Made by a program: the position numbers and the translations under genes. A stretch of DNA of 64,000 nt. Source: UBA10205 sp035289625. Lineage in GTDB: Archaea > Iainarchaeota > Iainarchaeia > Iainarchaeales > Iainarchaeaceae. The stretch lies in the NCBI GenBank assembly GCA_035289625.1, contig DATDWP010000028.1:1-64000 (forward strand). The letters are read 5' to 3'. Shown here in pieces: positions 1 through 9,081 of the stretch (its first letter is position 1; each line of letters begins with the position of its first letter). The notes below the pieces were generated by a model that saw only the letters and a list, made by a program, of their open reading frames with translations, had not been told where the DNA came from and did no database searches.

Positions 1-1
1 G

Positions 2-82
2 AACATTTCCCCCGAAATTGAAGCGATTTTGGGAAAATCTATCAACAAATACGGGGTTACCAACATAGATTTGCGCTGGTAA
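2..82 (+). CDS. C-terminal fragment of a gene entering from the left
   Basis: An open frame runs from the first bases of the window to a TAA at 80-82 and would encode about 26 residues ending in NIDLRW. The rest of the gene lies outside the window, so no family can be named. Its codon use (Ile ATT, Lys AAA) fits the neighbourhood. It could also be a chance open frame, because only 81 bases are visible. Confidence 0.4.
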   Translation, partial: NISPEIEAILGKSINKYGVTNIDLRW

Positions 83-160
83 AGCGCAAATGACAAATTA
101 GGTTAGAGCCATTAGGCTGGCAAAAGTGGCGAAGTTAAGTATATAACCCTAATGATTTTG

Positions 161-1426
161 CTATCGGAAGTCTGTGAGCCTTTTTTGGTGACGGAATTCA
201 TCAAACAAGACAGAAGTTTTGAACCAGTACTTTAGAGGAATTGTGAGCTTGCTCCCCAAATACTTCATTGCTAAATCCAAACTGTTAAATGAGAGCGGGT
301 TTTTCTTCAAAGCATCCCTTACAGTTTCGCGGCACTTAAACACCCCAAGCGAGGGAGTCCCTGAATCCCCAATCTCGCGAAAAACAATCGCAGTTGATTG
401 CCTTTGGATGCGCATTAGATACTCTGCAATTGCAAGTCGCGGAGCATAATAACCCCCTGCAGTATTTTGCGCATACGAACTTCTCCCATCATAATTTTCA
501 TAATCTGCCATAAAGGTCGGCTCATTTGAATTTGCATTCCACATAGCCCCGGGTTTCCACGCTTCCAGAAGTTCATAGCTCCACTTACGCGGGAGAAGAA
601 GAACATAATAATAATTTTCAAGATAGTTTGAAGCAAAAAGCCTCACATCATCAATAGCCGGAAAATATTTGATTTTTTCATCAATAAAATACTCCGAAAC
701 ATTGCTATCAATTGCAGTAATTGACCAGCGCGTGGGGGTTAGCTTTCTTTTCTTTTTAACTCCAAGCATCCCCGCGCTCAAAAGCTTGTGCAACTGGCTA
801 ACACCAACTCCGCTGTGGTATAGCTCTACCATCCCCTCAAGTGCTTTTGCATCGGTATCTGAAAATACTTTTTCGATTTTTGGATTTGTAGATGGATTTT
901 CTATTAATGAAAATTTTTTCAGATCAGCTTGCGGCCCCATTGGCGGGTGAAAATCAGAAAATGAAAGGGATCTTGAAGAAGGGGATTGGCGAAGTTGCAT
1001 TTGCACTTCAACAGGCTTTTTTGCCATTAAGGCCTGCTGCACTTCGAGCAATTGGTAGGAAGGATCTGCCGCCATATTAACTTCAAGCGGCATTGAACCT
1101 CGCACCAAGGATTCCCTAAATGAAATTATTTTATCCGCGCCAAGCCCAAACCACTTATCAGTATCATCCGAGAGCCACGAATCATTTTCATTTATAGGTT
1201 GCAAGGGAGCCATTGGAGAGAGAGTTACTTTTGGATAGCCGCTCCAGGAAACAAATACCCCGGGAGGGCTTGGGCCCTGAACAGAATTACCCTTTATTTT
1301 ACCTATTGAGGATTGCTTTTTTTCAAATCGCTCCAAAATAAAACACTTTGGGCCGCACCAGAGCCTGCCTTTGCATTTTACGCAAACCTGTGGGGACGGA
1401 GTGAGAGTATTTAATTCAACTTTCAT
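161..1426 (-). CDS. nre: Archaeal Nre-family DNA repair protein
   Basis: The 421-residue protein matches the archaeal Nre family, PCNA-interacting proteins implicated in resistance to DNA damage. Near the N-terminus two Cys pairs (CVKC at about 15-18 and a CGPKC segment about eight residues later) form the family zinc-finger region. The extreme C-terminus reads QKRLTDFR, close to a PCNA-interacting peptide (Q-x-x-L-x-x-F-F) but with Arg in place of the last aromatic. The start is the ATG preceded by GGAG-like and TATA-like sequence, and a 17-bp element shared with nurA lies 39 nt upstream. The gene is divergent from the next one. The biochemical activity of the family is not established. Family assignment is from recalled motifs and not from a search. 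Confidence 0.85.
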   Translation of the reverse strand: MKVELNTLTPSPQVCVKCKGRLWCGPKCFILERFEKKQSSIGKIKGNSVQGPSPPGVFVSWSGYPKVTLSPMAPLQPINENDSWLSDDTDKWFGLGADKIISFRESLVRGSMPLEVNMAADPSYQLLEVQQALMAKKPVEVQMQLRQSPSSRSLSFSDFHPPMGPQADLKKFSLIENPSTNPKIEKVFSDTDAKALEGMVELYHSGVGVSQLHKLLSAGMLGVKKKRKLTPTRWSITAIDSNVSEYFIDEKIKYFPAIDDVRLFASNYLENYYYVLLLPRKWSYELLEAWKPGAMWNANSNEPTFMADYENYDGRSSYAQNTAGGYYAPRLAIAEYLMRIQRQSTAIVFREIGDSGTPSLGVFKCRETVRDALKKNPLSFNSLDLAMKYLGSKLTIPLKYWFKTSVLFDEFRHQKRLTDFR

Positions 1427-1465
1427 AAAAGGAGTTTATTTGGAAGTTATTAATTAGTTATTCGT

Positions 1466-1482
1466 GACCTTGTTGCCGGTGC
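1466..1482 (-). promoter_or_regulatory. Copy 1 of a shared upstream element (nre)
   Basis: The + strand reads GACCTTGTTGCCGGTGC, which matches at 15 of 17 bases the copies at 35472 and 42036. It ends 39 nt before the nre start codon, just beyond the AT-rich TATA region at about 1440-1460. The position suggests an activator or repressor site on the minus strand. No binding protein can be named. Confidence 0.6.
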
Positions 1483-1524
1483 GGGGGTTGAATATTTATA
1501 GGTGAGGCACCTTCATCATTTAGG

Positions 1525-2406
1525 ATGAAACACAATACCCCGCCATCTGCGCCATTTATTGAAAGACACCCTTTTACAATAGCAGAGCGCAGAAAAAAAT
1601 TACGAGCTGCAGTTAAGACGAATGTTAAGCCTTTCATGAAAGGCCATGATGCAAATATAGGACCACCAGAAATACAAATACTGAGGCGTTTTATAGCACT
1701 AAAGGACTTGCAGGCAAAACGCAAAAATCCACTGGCGCACAATTTCAATGTGCAAGAAACTACTGCAATCAAAACAGGATTTGCATGGCTGATAAGAGGA
1801 ATGAAACCCACATTATCTGAAGGGCAAATCACTCATTTTGCCAATAGTGCATTTACAAGCTCGAGAAAAATAAAGCCAGCTGATGTATATGAAATGCTCA
1901 CTACACTTGAGCATTCACCTGCCATTTTAGAACACAAAGATATTGGGGTTAAAGAAAAAAGAGAACTGTTTGGAAGAATGGCAATGTATCTTGATGCAAT
2001 TGACCACTCCAATACTGAAAAGAAAATAGATGGGGAAATGAAAAGATTCCTTGGCCTTGCATTCATGGACAAGATCCTGTTCTCCGGATCTGCAGAACCG
2101 AAAACTACACTTTCTTCTATAGCAGTTCATGAGCTAGGACACAAAAAATATGGTTTTGACGAACCGCTCTGCTATGCCCTACAAACTTTTTACAGACTTT
2201 CAGAAAAGGAAATCCGGGAAAGTGATATTGACCTTGACATTTATGAAAGCGAAGATACATGTGAAGGGTATCTTGAAGGGCTTGCCATAGTAAAGGAGTC
2301 ACTAAATCAGGCCAGAAGCGAAGGCCGCAAAATAGGAGAAGTTTTCTTTGAAAAAGTACACGATTTAGGCAACGAAAAGAAATACCGCTGGCTCTATGGC
2401 GACTAG
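1525..2406 (+). CDS. Putative zincin-like metallopeptidase, function unknown
   Basis: The protein has 293 residues and I do not recognise its family. It contains an HExxH motif, HELGH at residues 202-206, inside a predicted helix (SSIAVHELGHKKYG). An acidic stretch with several Glu (ESEDTCEGYLEG, around 245-256) could supply a third zinc ligand. There is no signal peptide and no obvious membrane segment, so it is probably cytoplasmic. It is divergent from nre and followed 47 nt later by thrS. One HExxH motif alone is weak evidence for protease activity, so the role is left open. Confidence 0.65.
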   Translation: MKHNTPPSAPFIERHPFTIAERRKKLRAAVKTNVKPFMKGHDANIGPPEIQILRRFIALKDLQAKRKNPLAHNFNVQETTAIKTGFAWLIRGMKPTLSEGQITHFANSAFTSSRKIKPADVYEMLTTLEHSPAILEHKDIGVKEKRELFGRMAMYLDAIDHSNTEKKIDGEMKRFLGLAFMDKILFSGSAEPKTTLSSIAVHELGHKKYGFDEPLCYALQTFYRLSEKEIRESDIDLDIYESEDTCEGYLEGLAIVKESLNQARSEGRKIGEVFFEKVHDLGNEKKYRWLYGD

Positions 2407-2453
2407 GCAAACCGTTTTTATTGCTTCTCACCCTCTAAATTAGTGGATTTGAC

Positions 2454-4361
2454 ATGCCAAATATTACCCTTGAATTTCCCGATGGCTCTAAAAAAGAGTA
2501 TCCAAAGGGCATAACCGCCCTAGAAGTTGCCCAGAAAATCGGGCCACGCCTTGCAAAAGAAGCCCTTAGCGCTAAACTTGGGGAGAGCACAATAGAACTT
2601 GAAATGCCAATTGAGAGCAGTGCAAAATTCAAAATACTCACATGGAATGATGATGAAGGCAAAAAAAGCCTCTGGCACAGCGGGGCCCACGTTTTAGCTG
2701 AAGCTGTACGATCAATTTACAAAGATGCAAGAAACACCATAGGGCCACCTATTGACGAGGGGTTTTACCAGGATTTTTTTACAAAAACCCCATTCACACC
2801 ACAAGACCTTGAAAAAATAGAAAAGAAAATGATGGAAATAATAAAATCCAAAAGGAAAATTGAGCGAGAAGTAGTTGACAAAAAAAAAGCGCTGGAAAAA
2901 TTCAAGGACAACAAATTCAAGCAAGAACTGATCGAAGAATTTGCAGGCGCTGGGAAAACAATCACCATTTACAAGCAGGGGGATTTTCTTGACCTTTGCA
3001 AAGGCGGGCACGTCAGCAACACTGATGTAATAAAAGCAGTAAAATTGCTAAAAGTATCCTCCGCTTACTGGAGGGGGGATCCGAAAAGGGAGTCGCTGCA
3101 GCGAATTTACGGGATAGCATTCCCAAAAGAATCAATGATGCAAGAATACCTAAAACAAAAAGAAGAAGCGGAAAAACGCAGCCACATAAAACTCGGAAAA
3201 GAGCTCTCGCTTTTTTCAATGCACCAAGAGGCCCCCGGAACAATATTTTTCCACCCAAAAGGCACCGTAATATGGAACGAACTTGTAAAATTTGCGCGCG
3301 AAGAGCAAGCAAAACGAAATTATAGCGAAGTAATAACCCCAATAATTATGAAAAAAGAACTCTGGCTAAAAAGCGGCCATTGGGACCACTACCGCGAGAA
3401 CATGTACTTTACACAAATCGACAAGGAAGAATATGCGCTAAAACCAATGAACTGCCCCGGGCATGTTTTAGTATTTGCAAATTCGCGCCACTCATACAAA
3501 GACTTGCCGATACGCATAGCAGAATTCGGAATGGTCCACAGACACGAACTCTCAGGAGTTCTAAATGGACTGTTGCGCGTTAGAAAATTCACGCAAGATG
3601 ATGCCCACATATTCTGTAGCCCTGATCAAATAGAACATGAAATAGCACAAGTAATTGAACTTGTCGACTTTTACTACAAGACATTCGGGTTTGAATACAA
3701 AATAGAACTTAGCACAAAACCAGATAAGGCAATGGGAGATCCGAAACTTTGGCAGAACGCAGAAGAGGCATTAAAGAACGTTCTGAAAAAAAGCGGCCGC
3801 GAATTCAAAATAAATGAAGGCGACGGAGCATTCTATGGCCCGAAAATTGATTTCCATATAAAAGATTCACTTGCAAGGCAGTGGCAACTTGGAACAATCC
3901 AACTCGATTTCCAAATGCCACAAAAATTTGGAATACACTATATTGACAGCAACGATAAAGAGCAGCAGCCAGTAATGATACACAGGGCAATATTTGGTTC
4001 ACTTGAACGATTTATCGGAATACTAATAGAGCACTACGCCGGCAACTTTCCCCTCTGGCTATCACCTATCCAATTAAAAGTTATTTCAGTTAGTGAAAAG
4101 CACTCAGAACATGCTACAAAAATACATAGAATGATGCTCGAAAACGGGCTAAGATCAGAACTGGATATCCGCCCCGAAACAGTGGGGTATAAAGTGCGCG
4201 AAGCCCAACAGGAAAAAATCCCATTCATAATAAATATAGGGGAAAAAGAAGAACAAAACCAAACCCTTGCAGTACGAACACGCGACGGCAAAGTGGAATT
4301 TGGAGTAAACCCAAAAGAATTTATTAAAAATATTTTAGCAAAAATTTTTGCAAGAAACTAA
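2454..4361 (+). CDS. thrS: Threonyl-tRNA synthetase, bacterial/eukaryotic architecture
   Basis: The 635-residue enzyme charges tRNA-Thr. In order it has a TGS domain (1-60), a second N-terminal editing domain with the HxxxH pair H75/H79 and the C182-x3-H186 pair (LCKGGH), then the class II core with MNCPGH, the motif 2 segment HRHELSG and DDAHIFC, and an anticodon-binding domain from about 535. Most archaea instead use a ThrRS with a D-Tyr-tRNA deacylase-like editing domain. The SAD-type editing domain seen here is the bacterial and eukaryotic form, so the gene was probably acquired by transfer. All the editing and zinc residues I could check are present. Confidence 0.96.
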   Translation: MPNITLEFPDGSKKEYPKGITALEVAQKIGPRLAKEALSAKLGESTIELEMPIESSAKFKILTWNDDEGKKSLWHSGAHVLAEAVRSIYKDARNTIGPPIDEGFYQDFFTKTPFTPQDLEKIEKKMMEIIKSKRKIEREVVDKKKALEKFKDNKFKQELIEEFAGAGKTITIYKQGDFLDLCKGGHVSNTDVIKAVKLLKVSSAYWRGDPKRESLQRIYGIAFPKESMMQEYLKQKEEAEKRSHIKLGKELSLFSMHQEAPGTIFFHPKGTVIWNELVKFAREEQAKRNYSEVITPIIMKKELWLKSGHWDHYRENMYFTQIDKEEYALKPMNCPGHVLVFANSRHSYKDLPIRIAEFGMVHRHELSGVLNGLLRVRKFTQDDAHIFCSPDQIEHEIAQVIELVDFYYKTFGFEYKIELSTKPDKAMGDPKLWQNAEEALKNVLKKSGREFKINEGDGAFYGPKIDFHIKDSLARQWQLGTIQLDFQMPQKFGIHYIDSNDKEQQPVMIHRAIFGSLERFIGILIEHYAGNFPLWLSPIQLKVISVSEKHSEHATKIHRMMLENGLRSELDIRPETVGYKVREAQQEKIPFIINIGEKEEQNQTLAVRTRDGKVEFGVNPKEFIKNILAKIFARN

Positions 4362-4449
4362 TTCACCGCCTTGATTTTTGGCCCCCTAGCCATATAATTA
4401 CAAAAAAAACAACCCAAGGAAGGCTGCGATTTTGGCCAAAAGAAAAGTG

Positions 4450-4458
4450 TTATATAAG
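4450..4458 (+). promoter_or_regulatory. TATA box of the pilus operon
   Basis: TTATATAAG lies about 39 nt before the ATG at 4489. It predicts transcription from about 4477 and a very short leader. It is the first promoter-like element upstream of the secretion ATPase and its tightly spaced followers, so it probably drives the operon. Confidence 0.55.
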
Positions 4459-4488
4459 ACAAAAACCCTTTGTAATGGCTGATCTTGC

Positions 4489-6216
4489 ATGCCAAATTAC
4501 ATGGACGACTTATTTGAAAAAGTCAAGAAAAAAGATTCCTCGAAAGGACAAAAAAACCCCTCCAAGAGCCCCGAAAAAATCCCATCCGGCACCGAAACAA
4601 AAATTTCCCTTGCAAAAAAAGAGGCACGGGAAAATATTTCAAAAAAACAAAAAATCCCTGACGATTCCCTAGAAGACCTCTCACAAAAAATAAGCGGAAT
4701 AAAAAAAGCAATTGAAAAAGTCTCAGAGGAAAAAACGGAAGAGGAAAAATCCCAAATAGTGCGCGAACTAGAAAAAGCAAAAAAAGAAGAAATAGAATCT
4801 TACGGCAACACCAAAATTTACAGGCTCCCGAACCAGCCACTCCTCTACTACTCAACCCCGGTTGCACGCCCGGGAGGGAGCGAAAAAGCAATAATCAATA
4901 CAATAAAGGAAGCAGCCACAAGAATAATCAGCATTGCCCCTTACAAAATCAGGGATGTTGAACAGAGAAAAAATGTATACTACCAGCGAATACTTGAAAT
5001 AATAAAAAATTCCCCCGAATTAAACATCCCGCGCGTAAAATATGAATTCTACGCAGAAGCGGTTGTTCGTGAAATGATAGGATATGGAATAATTGACGCT
5101 CTCATAAACGATGATAGCCTTGAAGAAATAATGATAATTGGGCCCAATACGCCAGTGTATGTATTTCACAGAAAATACGAAATGATGATTACAAATATTG
5201 AATTCTATTCAGATACCGAAATACAGGATTTGACAAACAGGATTGCACGCCAGATCGGAAGAAGGGTCGATATTGCAAGCCCACTACTTGACGCGCGCCT
5301 TGCTGACGGAAGCCGCGTAAATGCAACACTTCCCCCCGCAACAGTGGGAGGTTCAACACTTACAATTAGAAAATTCCGCGAAGACCCATTCACAATACTT
5401 GAACTAATAAAGAGCAAAACCCTTGACTCAAAAACCGCGGCATTCTTGTGGGTTGCAACAGAAGGGCTGCAAGCGCGCCCTGCAAATATACTAATAGCTG
5501 GTGGAACCGGGTCCGGAAAAACCACAACACTAAACGTACTTGCCGCATTCATACCCGAAACCGAGAGAATAATTTCAATAGAAGATACAGCTGAACTTAG
5601 CCTTCCAATAAAACACTGGATAAGAATGGAAGCGCGCCCACCAGGCCTTGAAGGAACCGGAGAACTAACACTAGATATTCTAACAAAAAACTCATTGCGA
5701 ATGAGGCCTGATAGGATAATTGTCGGTGAAATTAGGCACGATGAAGCGTTCGCGCTCTTTACTGCCTTCAATACCGGACATGATGGTTCGCTCGGAACAG
5801 TGCACGCAAACTCACCACAAGAAACAATTATTAGAGTAACTAGCCCGCCTATGAATGTCCCGGAACCAATGCTCTCTGGCCTCAATTTTATACTAGTACA
5901 GCACAGACTGCATGATAAAAAAATGGGCACAATTAGAAGAATAACAGAAATTGCAGAAGTCACTGGAGCTCTCAAAGGAAAACCAATGGCAAGAACAATA
6001 TTCAAATGGGACCCTAAAGATGATCTCATTAAAAGGACTGATGAGCCAATGGAATACATGATTTTATTACAGGAAATGACGGGCCTCTCTCGCCAACAAA
6101 TTGAAAATGAAATAGAAGAGAGGGCAAAATTTCTAAAAAAACTTGCAGGCGAAGATGTTAGCGGAATGAAGAGTGTTTCAGAGCGCATGAAGGGCTATCT
6201 TCTGGAAAAGAGATGA
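4489..6216 (+). CDS. Type II/IV secretion (pilus assembly) ATPase, TadA/FlaI-like
   Basis: The 575-residue cytoplasmic ATPase would power pilin polymerisation. A Lys/Glu-rich N-terminal stretch of about 130 residues precedes the conserved core. The core shows Walker A GGTGSGKTT near residue 340, an Asp box (SIEDTAEL), a Walker B-like segment (PDRIIVGEIR) and a His box (GTVHANSP), in the order usual for the GspE/VirB11/FlaI superfamily. It is followed after 6 nt by the first of two membrane platform proteins, as in archaeal pilus and archaellum loci. The low-complexity N-terminus could be a regulatory or membrane-docking tail. Whether the appendage adheres, takes up DNA or moves the cell cannot be read from sequence. 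Confidence 0.92.
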   Translation: MPNYMDDLFEKVKKKDSSKGQKNPSKSPEKIPSGTETKISLAKKEARENISKKQKIPDDSLEDLSQKISGIKKAIEKVSEEKTEEEKSQIVRELEKAKKEEIESYGNTKIYRLPNQPLLYYSTPVARPGGSEKAIINTIKEAATRIISIAPYKIRDVEQRKNVYYQRILEIIKNSPELNIPRVKYEFYAEAVVREMIGYGIIDALINDDSLEEIMIIGPNTPVYVFHRKYEMMITNIEFYSDTEIQDLTNRIARQIGRRVDIASPLLDARLADGSRVNATLPPATVGGSTLTIRKFREDPFTILELIKSKTLDSKTAAFLWVATEGLQARPANILIAGGTGSGKTTTLNVLAAFIPETERIISIEDTAELSLPIKHWIRMEARPPGLEGTGELTLDILTKNSLRMRPDRIIVGEIRHDEAFALFTAFNTGHDGSLGTVHANSPQETIIRVTSPPMNVPEPMLSGLNFILVQHRLHDKKMGTIRRITEIAEVTGALKGKPMARTIFKWDPKDDLIKRTDEPMEYMILLQEMTGLSRQQIENEIEERAKFLKKLAGEDVSGMKSVSERMKGYLLEKR

Positions 6217-6222
6217 TTCAAA

Positions 6223-7371
6223 ATGGCAGGCCTAGATGATATCAAGAAACGAATCGAAGACCAACACAAACAAAATGCCCAAAAAAACAAAGGCGGACCT
6301 GAACAACAGGCAGAAAAGGTCGATCTCAAGCAGGTTGATAAAATTGTCGAGCGCATGAAAAAAAAATACACAGACCAGGGAATGGAATTTGAACAAGTGG
6401 GAGGCAATTTACAAGAACTTCGCAGCATCATAGCAGAAGGGGAGCAGGCAAAAATAAACATACAAACAGTTGAGGATCTGCAGGACTTTCGCTCGCCACT
6501 AATAAAACAACTCGGAAGATTCTACCTAATGTTCAGAGGCCCTCTAGAGCAAATTGCAAAAGCGCTAAAACGCCTCCCGCTCTCATCCCAAATACGCTAC
6601 TACCTCTACTCTGCTAACATGAAATTCTCCCTAAACCAATGGCTAGCGCTAACGGTTTCAGCTACAGTAATAATTACACTATTTGTATTTGCCCTGCTTG
6701 TTGCAATCGGGTTTGCTTATGAAATGCCACAAATATTCTCAGTCCTTTTTGCACTCTTTGCCGGAATACTGACATTTGTAGTAATGATACTAATACCTAA
6801 AAGAAATGCCCAAAAAAGAGGGGATGCTGTTAGTGTTGAACTTCCGTTTGCACTACGCCACATGGCAACAGAACTAAAAGCAGGAATCGGGCTCTATAAA
6901 ACAATACAAACCATTGCAACAGCAGATTATGGGGTCCTTAGCGAAGAATTTGCAAGAACAGTAATAGAAATTGAAGAAGGAACGGATGCAAAAGATGCTC
7001 TGCAGCACTTTGCCATGCGAACACAATCAAAAGCTTTGCGAAACGCGCTACTGCACATTGTAAGGGCGCTAAAAACCGGAGGAAACCTCTCTGATATAAT
7101 GAACACCATTGCAGAAGATGTCAGCTTTGATATGCGCGTAAAAGTGCGCGACTATTCTGAGAAAATGAATTTTTTCGGAGTAATATACATTTTCATTGCA
7201 ATTGTAGCGCCGGTATTTTTGGCAATAATCGGCGCAATACTAAACGCACCAATTTCAGTTGGCAATGTCGCAATCCCGCCACTTGTAATTGCAGTAATCT
7301 ACTGTGTAGGAATGCCTTTTATTCTAGGATTTCTAATAATTTACCTCAAGATGACCCAACCTAAGGTGTAA
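6223..7371 (+). CDS. Pilus platform membrane protein, TadC/FlaJ-like (first copy)
   Basis: The protein has 382 residues. A charged N-terminal segment (about 1-140) precedes two hydrophobic helices (roughly 150-195), a cytoplasmic T2SSF/GSPII_F-type domain containing the LPFALRHMATELKAG motif near 207-222, and two more hydrophobic helices at the C-terminus (about 320-378). This is the arrangement of inner-membrane platform proteins that the secretion ATPase rotates or pushes. The start is 6 nt after the ATPase and the stop is 4 nt before a second, shorter homologue, so the three genes form one translational unit. Confidence 0.88.
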   Translation: MAGLDDIKKRIEDQHKQNAQKNKGGPEQQAEKVDLKQVDKIVERMKKKYTDQGMEFEQVGGNLQELRSIIAEGEQAKINIQTVEDLQDFRSPLIKQLGRFYLMFRGPLEQIAKALKRLPLSSQIRYYLYSANMKFSLNQWLALTVSATVIITLFVFALLVAIGFAYEMPQIFSVLFALFAGILTFVVMILIPKRNAQKRGDAVSVELPFALRHMATELKAGIGLYKTIQTIATADYGVLSEEFARTVIEIEEGTDAKDALQHFAMRTQSKALRNALLHIVRALKTGGNLSDIMNTIAEDVSFDMRVKVRDYSEKMNFFGVIYIFIAIVAPVFLAIIGAILNAPISVGNVAIPPLVIAVIYCVGMPFILGFLIIYLKMTQPKV

Positions 7372-7375
7372 CAAA

Positions 7376-8329
7376 ATGGCCCTAAACCTAATACAAAATT
7401 CCCCGGTACTAAAAAACAACTCCCTTTTCCAAAAATACGCAACATATCTTTACAGCATAGAATTCAAAGTTGACCCCCTGCTCTGGATAATACTCTCAAT
7501 TTTAACAGCAATCATTGCAAGCATACTCACATGGTATTTTGTCGGAAACGTAGTGGGATTAGAACAAGACGTACAGCTCGGGTTACTTGTCTTTTTAGTA
7601 GCACTTGACGGAATGCTTGGCTATCCATACATTAAAGCGCTGCAGCGAATTGATCTAATTGAAGAAGATTTGCCAGACGCACTGCGCCAGATGGCAGATA
7701 CCTTGCGCTCAGGAGGAACATATGAGTACGCCCTTCGTGAAGTTGCAAATTCAGAATACGGCCCGCTCAAAAAAGAAATGAATGAAGTTCTAAGAAAACT
7801 CGAAGAAGGGGAAAACTTTGAAAATGCGCTAAGGACCCTTACCTATAATGTCGATTCAAAAGTTGTCAGAAGAACAGTCAATATCATAATTGATTCGGTA
7901 GCAGCAGGAGCCGGGCTTGCAACTGTACTTGAAGAAATTGCAGAGGACCTTCGCGAAACCCACAGAATTTCCAAAGAGAGAAAATCGAGAACAGTACTCC
8001 AAGTAATATTCATGTTCACGGCAGGCGCTCTAATCTCCCCACTCATATTTGGATTTGTTTCAACCATTTCAAATGTACTCATTAATGCTGCTGCAGGAGC
8101 GGTATCTGAAGCTGCGCAAGCTGATGCCAAAAACTCCCTTGGAATATTAGAAATTTCCATCCAAGCATACATATTCATTGAGACAATTGCGACTAGTATT
8201 ATGATAAGTGTTATGAGAGAGGGAAACGCCAGCAAAAGTATTATATATATCCCAATCCTTTTGAGTATAGCATATATAGCCTACCTTGCGGCTGCGTTAA
8301 TTTCAGGTGCGCTGGTAGGAGTGGGATAA
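7376..8329 (+). CDS. Pilus platform membrane protein, TadC/FlaJ-like (second copy)
   Basis: The 317-residue protein parallels the previous gene without its long N-terminus. It has two N-terminal membrane helices (about 35-85), a domain with DLPDALRQMADTLRSGG near 99-115, and hydrophobic helices at about 210-235 and 265-315. Paired TadB/TadC-like proteins are known in Tad and some archaeal pilus systems, and the two probably form a heterodimeric platform. Its TAA stop overlaps the ATG of the next small gene by one base (TAATG), indicating translational coupling. Confidence 0.86.
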   Translation: MALNLIQNSPVLKNNSLFQKYATYLYSIEFKVDPLLWIILSILTAIIASILTWYFVGNVVGLEQDVQLGLLVFLVALDGMLGYPYIKALQRIDLIEEDLPDALRQMADTLRSGGTYEYALREVANSEYGPLKKEMNEVLRKLEEGENFENALRTLTYNVDSKVVRRTVNIIIDSVAAGAGLATVLEEIAEDLRETHRISKERKSRTVLQVIFMFTAGALISPLIFGFVSTISNVLINAAAGAVSEAAQADAKNSLGILEISIQAYIFIETIATSIMISVMREGNASKSIIYIPILLSIAYIAYLAAALISGALVGVG

Positions 8330-8478
8330 TGAAAATTTTCTCAGAAGAAAAGGCACAAGGCGGAACCGAAGCATTAGCATTGCTAGGTGTTGCTGTTGTT
8401 GTCGCAATAACAGTCGGCTTTTACCTGAAAAGCTTTGTAACAGAAGAAGTGCAGCCGGAAGTTGAAGAAAAGATATAA
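8329..8478 (+). CDS. Small pilin-like protein with degenerate class III signal
   Basis: The frame encodes 49 residues, begins inside the TAATG junction with the platform gene and ends in a Glu-rich tail. The N-terminus, EEKAQGGTEALALLG followed by a hydrophobic stretch, resembles archaeal class III signal peptides (charged residue, small residues, Glu at +5, hydrophobic helix). After cleavage only about 40 residues would remain, mostly the assembly helix. It could be a minor pilin or an assembly factor. The +5-like Glu and its place in the operon are the main support. Confidence 0.72.
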   Translation: MKIFSEEKAQGGTEALALLGVAVVVAITVGFYLKSFVTEEVQPEVEEKI

Positions 8479-8500
8479 TACTAAAAAAGGAGGATGAAGA

Positions 8501-8761
8501 ATGGACAGGAAAGGACAAGGAGCACTAGAATACCTCCTATTAATAGGAGGCGCAATAGTGGTCGCAGTAATAGTGGTGACGCTTCTGCTCAACGTGGGAA
8601 GCTCTGGACAGACACAAACATCTGACACCGCAATAAAAGCGCTCTGCCAACAAAAAGCAGTGACTAACAACCCAAGCGCGCCATCATGTAGTGGAACGGT
8701 AGCATATGCCGGTACCACAAAGACATGTGCAGGAACATATCCAAACTGTACATACAGTTAA
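8501..8761 (+). CDS. Probable major pilin, class III signal peptide
   Basis: The protein has 86 residues. The N-terminus carries the canonical class III signal (RKGQGALEYLLLIGGA) in which prepilin peptidase cuts before the Gln-rich core and Glu marks +5. A hydrophobic helix follows to about residue 37, then a short Thr/Ser/Cys-rich domain with four Cys (likely two disulfides). An unusually strong Shine-Dalgarno-like AAAGGAGG sits about 8 nt before the ATG. That, with its place next to the platform genes, makes it the best candidate for the main subunit. It is followed by a 91-nt gap with GC-rich and T-rich sequence that could end transcription. Confidence 0.88.
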   Translation: MDRKGQGALEYLLLIGGAIVVAVIVVTLLLNVGSSGQTQTSDTAIKALCQQKAVTNNPSAPSCSGTVAYAGTTKTCAGTYPNCTYS

Positions 8762-8852
8762 ATTTAGTATTTGGGCGCTTTGCGCCCCATTTCTCTTTTT
8801 CTAAAGCCAAAATCCCTCAACTATAAATATTACTTCCCCCAATACATACTAG

Positions 8853-9029
8853 ATGAAAAAAGACGAAAGGGCCCAGGTTTCAGTTGAATACCTTCTCACA
8901 ATAATGTTTGCAATAGTACTAGTGATTGCAGTCACTGTAATCGCATTCAATATCACAACAATAGCAGACAGGGCACAGAAGAAAATAATCGAAAACCAAA
9001 ATAGCGCAATTTCAACCATCATGAGTTAA
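8853..9029 (+). CDS. Small pilin-like protein, class III signal peptide
   Basis: The 58-residue product starts MKKDERAQVSVEYLL, a good class III signal with Glu in the +5-type position, followed by a 25-residue hydrophobic helix and a short polar tail (DRAQKKIIENQ). A TATAAATATT element about 30 nt upstream suggests its own promoter and a nearly leaderless mRNA. The mature protein would be little more than the filament helix, so it may be a minor subunit or a filament core. It was identified from the signal sequence and location only. Confidence 0.8.
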   Translation: MKKDERAQVSVEYLLTIMFAIVLVIAVTVIAFNITTIADRAQKKIIENQNSAISTIMS

Positions 9030-9081
9030 ATTGGCCTCGAATATTTTTTAGCATAAAAAAATCAACTACGTTTTTCTAGGA

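Noticed and set aside
4475..4672. ATG 25 nt after the TATA box opening a 65-codon Lys/Pro-rich frame
   Set aside because: It overlaps the ATPase N-terminus in another phase. The long frame beginning at 4489 continues into conserved motifs, so the short one is a shadow.
5205..6188. Long open frame of 327 codons on the minus strand inside the secretion ATPase
   Set aside because: It lies wholly within a gene with clear Walker and His-box motifs. The frame has Ser/Ile/Leu-rich shadow composition and no family resemblance.
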